A stretch of 64,000 nt of DNA from Agathobacter rectalis ATCC 33656 (lineage in GTDB: Bacteria; Bacillota; Clostridia; Lachnospirales; Lachnospiraceae): assembly GCF_000020605.1 (NCBI RefSeq), contig NC_012781.1, positions 1,361,001 through 1,425,000 of the forward strand, given 5' to 3'. The number at the start of each line of letters is the position of its first letter. Positions within the stretch are counted from its first letter, which is position 1. Shown piece by piece: positions 63,820-64,000 of this stretch. The position numbers and the translations under genes were made by a program. The notes under the pieces were generated by a model. That model had not been told where the DNA came from, did not search any database, and saw only the letters and a program-made list of their open reading frames with translations.

Positions 63820-64000
63820 CGTTGTCGCGAGGCAATGAACTAAAGAACATTGATAACTGAACAGTGAGAAACCTTGAAAGATTTTGAGAATCAATCAGAA
63901 CGCTTCAATGAAAATTGAAGACCTTTAAAACAGTAAATTCAGAATTTGTGCGAAAGCGATGAAAACAATCTGCTTGCAGAATTGTTTGAGGAGCTACGGA
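63820..64000 (+). promoter_or_regulatory. Leader of a 16S rRNA gene (runs off the window)
   Basis: Contains AAAGAACATTGATAACTGAAC, here quoted without its first base as AAGAACATTGATAACTGAAC, the kind of motif found in clostridial rRNA leaders, and complementary CTTCAATG/CATTGAAG-like segments for an RNase III stem (around 63902-63925). No mature 16S sequence is reached by base 64000, so the assignment is inferred from the leader and promoter. Confidence 0.6.

Noticed and set aside
1..64000. CRISPR arrays, insertion sequences, complete prophage
   Set aside because: No regularly spaced repeats, transposase genes or phage structural genes were found on either strand.

Overview
The window reads as chromosomal core DNA of a low-to-mid GC Firmicute of the Lachnospiraceae, most like the Agathobacter rectalis / Roseburia branch. 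This is inferred from protein character (DUF4364, DUF4860, clostridial-type single-chain PurL, a YlxM-Ffh pair), from the gene order yceD-rpmF-plsX-acpP-rnc-smc-ftsY-ylxM-ffh-rpsP-khpA-rimM-trmD-rplS-lepB-rbgA-rnhB, and from vegetative TTGACA/TATAAT promoters. I could run no search, so the species is not proven. No CRISPR array, intact insertion sequence or intact prophage was seen.

Layout. 1-3.9 kb: the 3' end of dapA, a flavin reductase, and a leftward trio (malic enzyme, radical SAM protein, DUF4364). 4.1-8.8 kb: rho, rpmE with a likely structured leader, DUF1385, prmC and prfA. 8.9-11.2 kb: an amino-acid ABC importer whose binding domain appears circularly permuted and is fused to the permease. 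11.2-15.5 kb: RNase H, aroB, tmcAL (leftward) and ackA. 15.6-32.6 kb: the large conserved block for ribosome parts, fatty-acid initiation, SMC, SRP and tRNA/rRNA maturation, interrupted by ilvA. 32.7-37.5 kb: two LysR regulators, an HPr-like protein and a nuclease-helicase fusion. 37.7-43.0 kb: purL and pncB. 43.0-43.7 kb: no protein gene of normal size, but a promoter-to-terminator unit that looks like a structured non-coding RNA. 43.7-49.8 kb: a PHP phosphatase and the glycolytic set gapA-pgk-tpiA-gpmI. 50.0-54.0 kb: purC-purF-purB. 54.1-59.0 kb: a leftward type IV pilus/type II secretion-like operon. 59.1-63.1 kb: an mscL fragment, then secG, rnr, smpB and ssrA (RNase R, SmpB and tmRNA act together in trans-translation). 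63.1-64 kb: an integrase remnant, four tRNA genes and the promoter/leader of an rRNA operon whose 16S gene lies beyond the window.

The most unusual items are: (1) the lobe-swapped substrate-binding domain fused to an ABC permease; (2) a signal peptidase I homologue lacking both catalytic Ser and Lys; (3) a TrmD-acetyltransferase fusion carrying an insert built from four 15-nt repeats; (4) an unidentified structured RNA candidate at 43.18-43.64 kb; (5) a short dispersed inverted-repeat element family; (6) a compact pilus-like operon with a PilT-type ATPase but no neighbouring PilB or prepilin peptidase; (7) relics of mscL and of a tyrosine recombinase next to ssrA.
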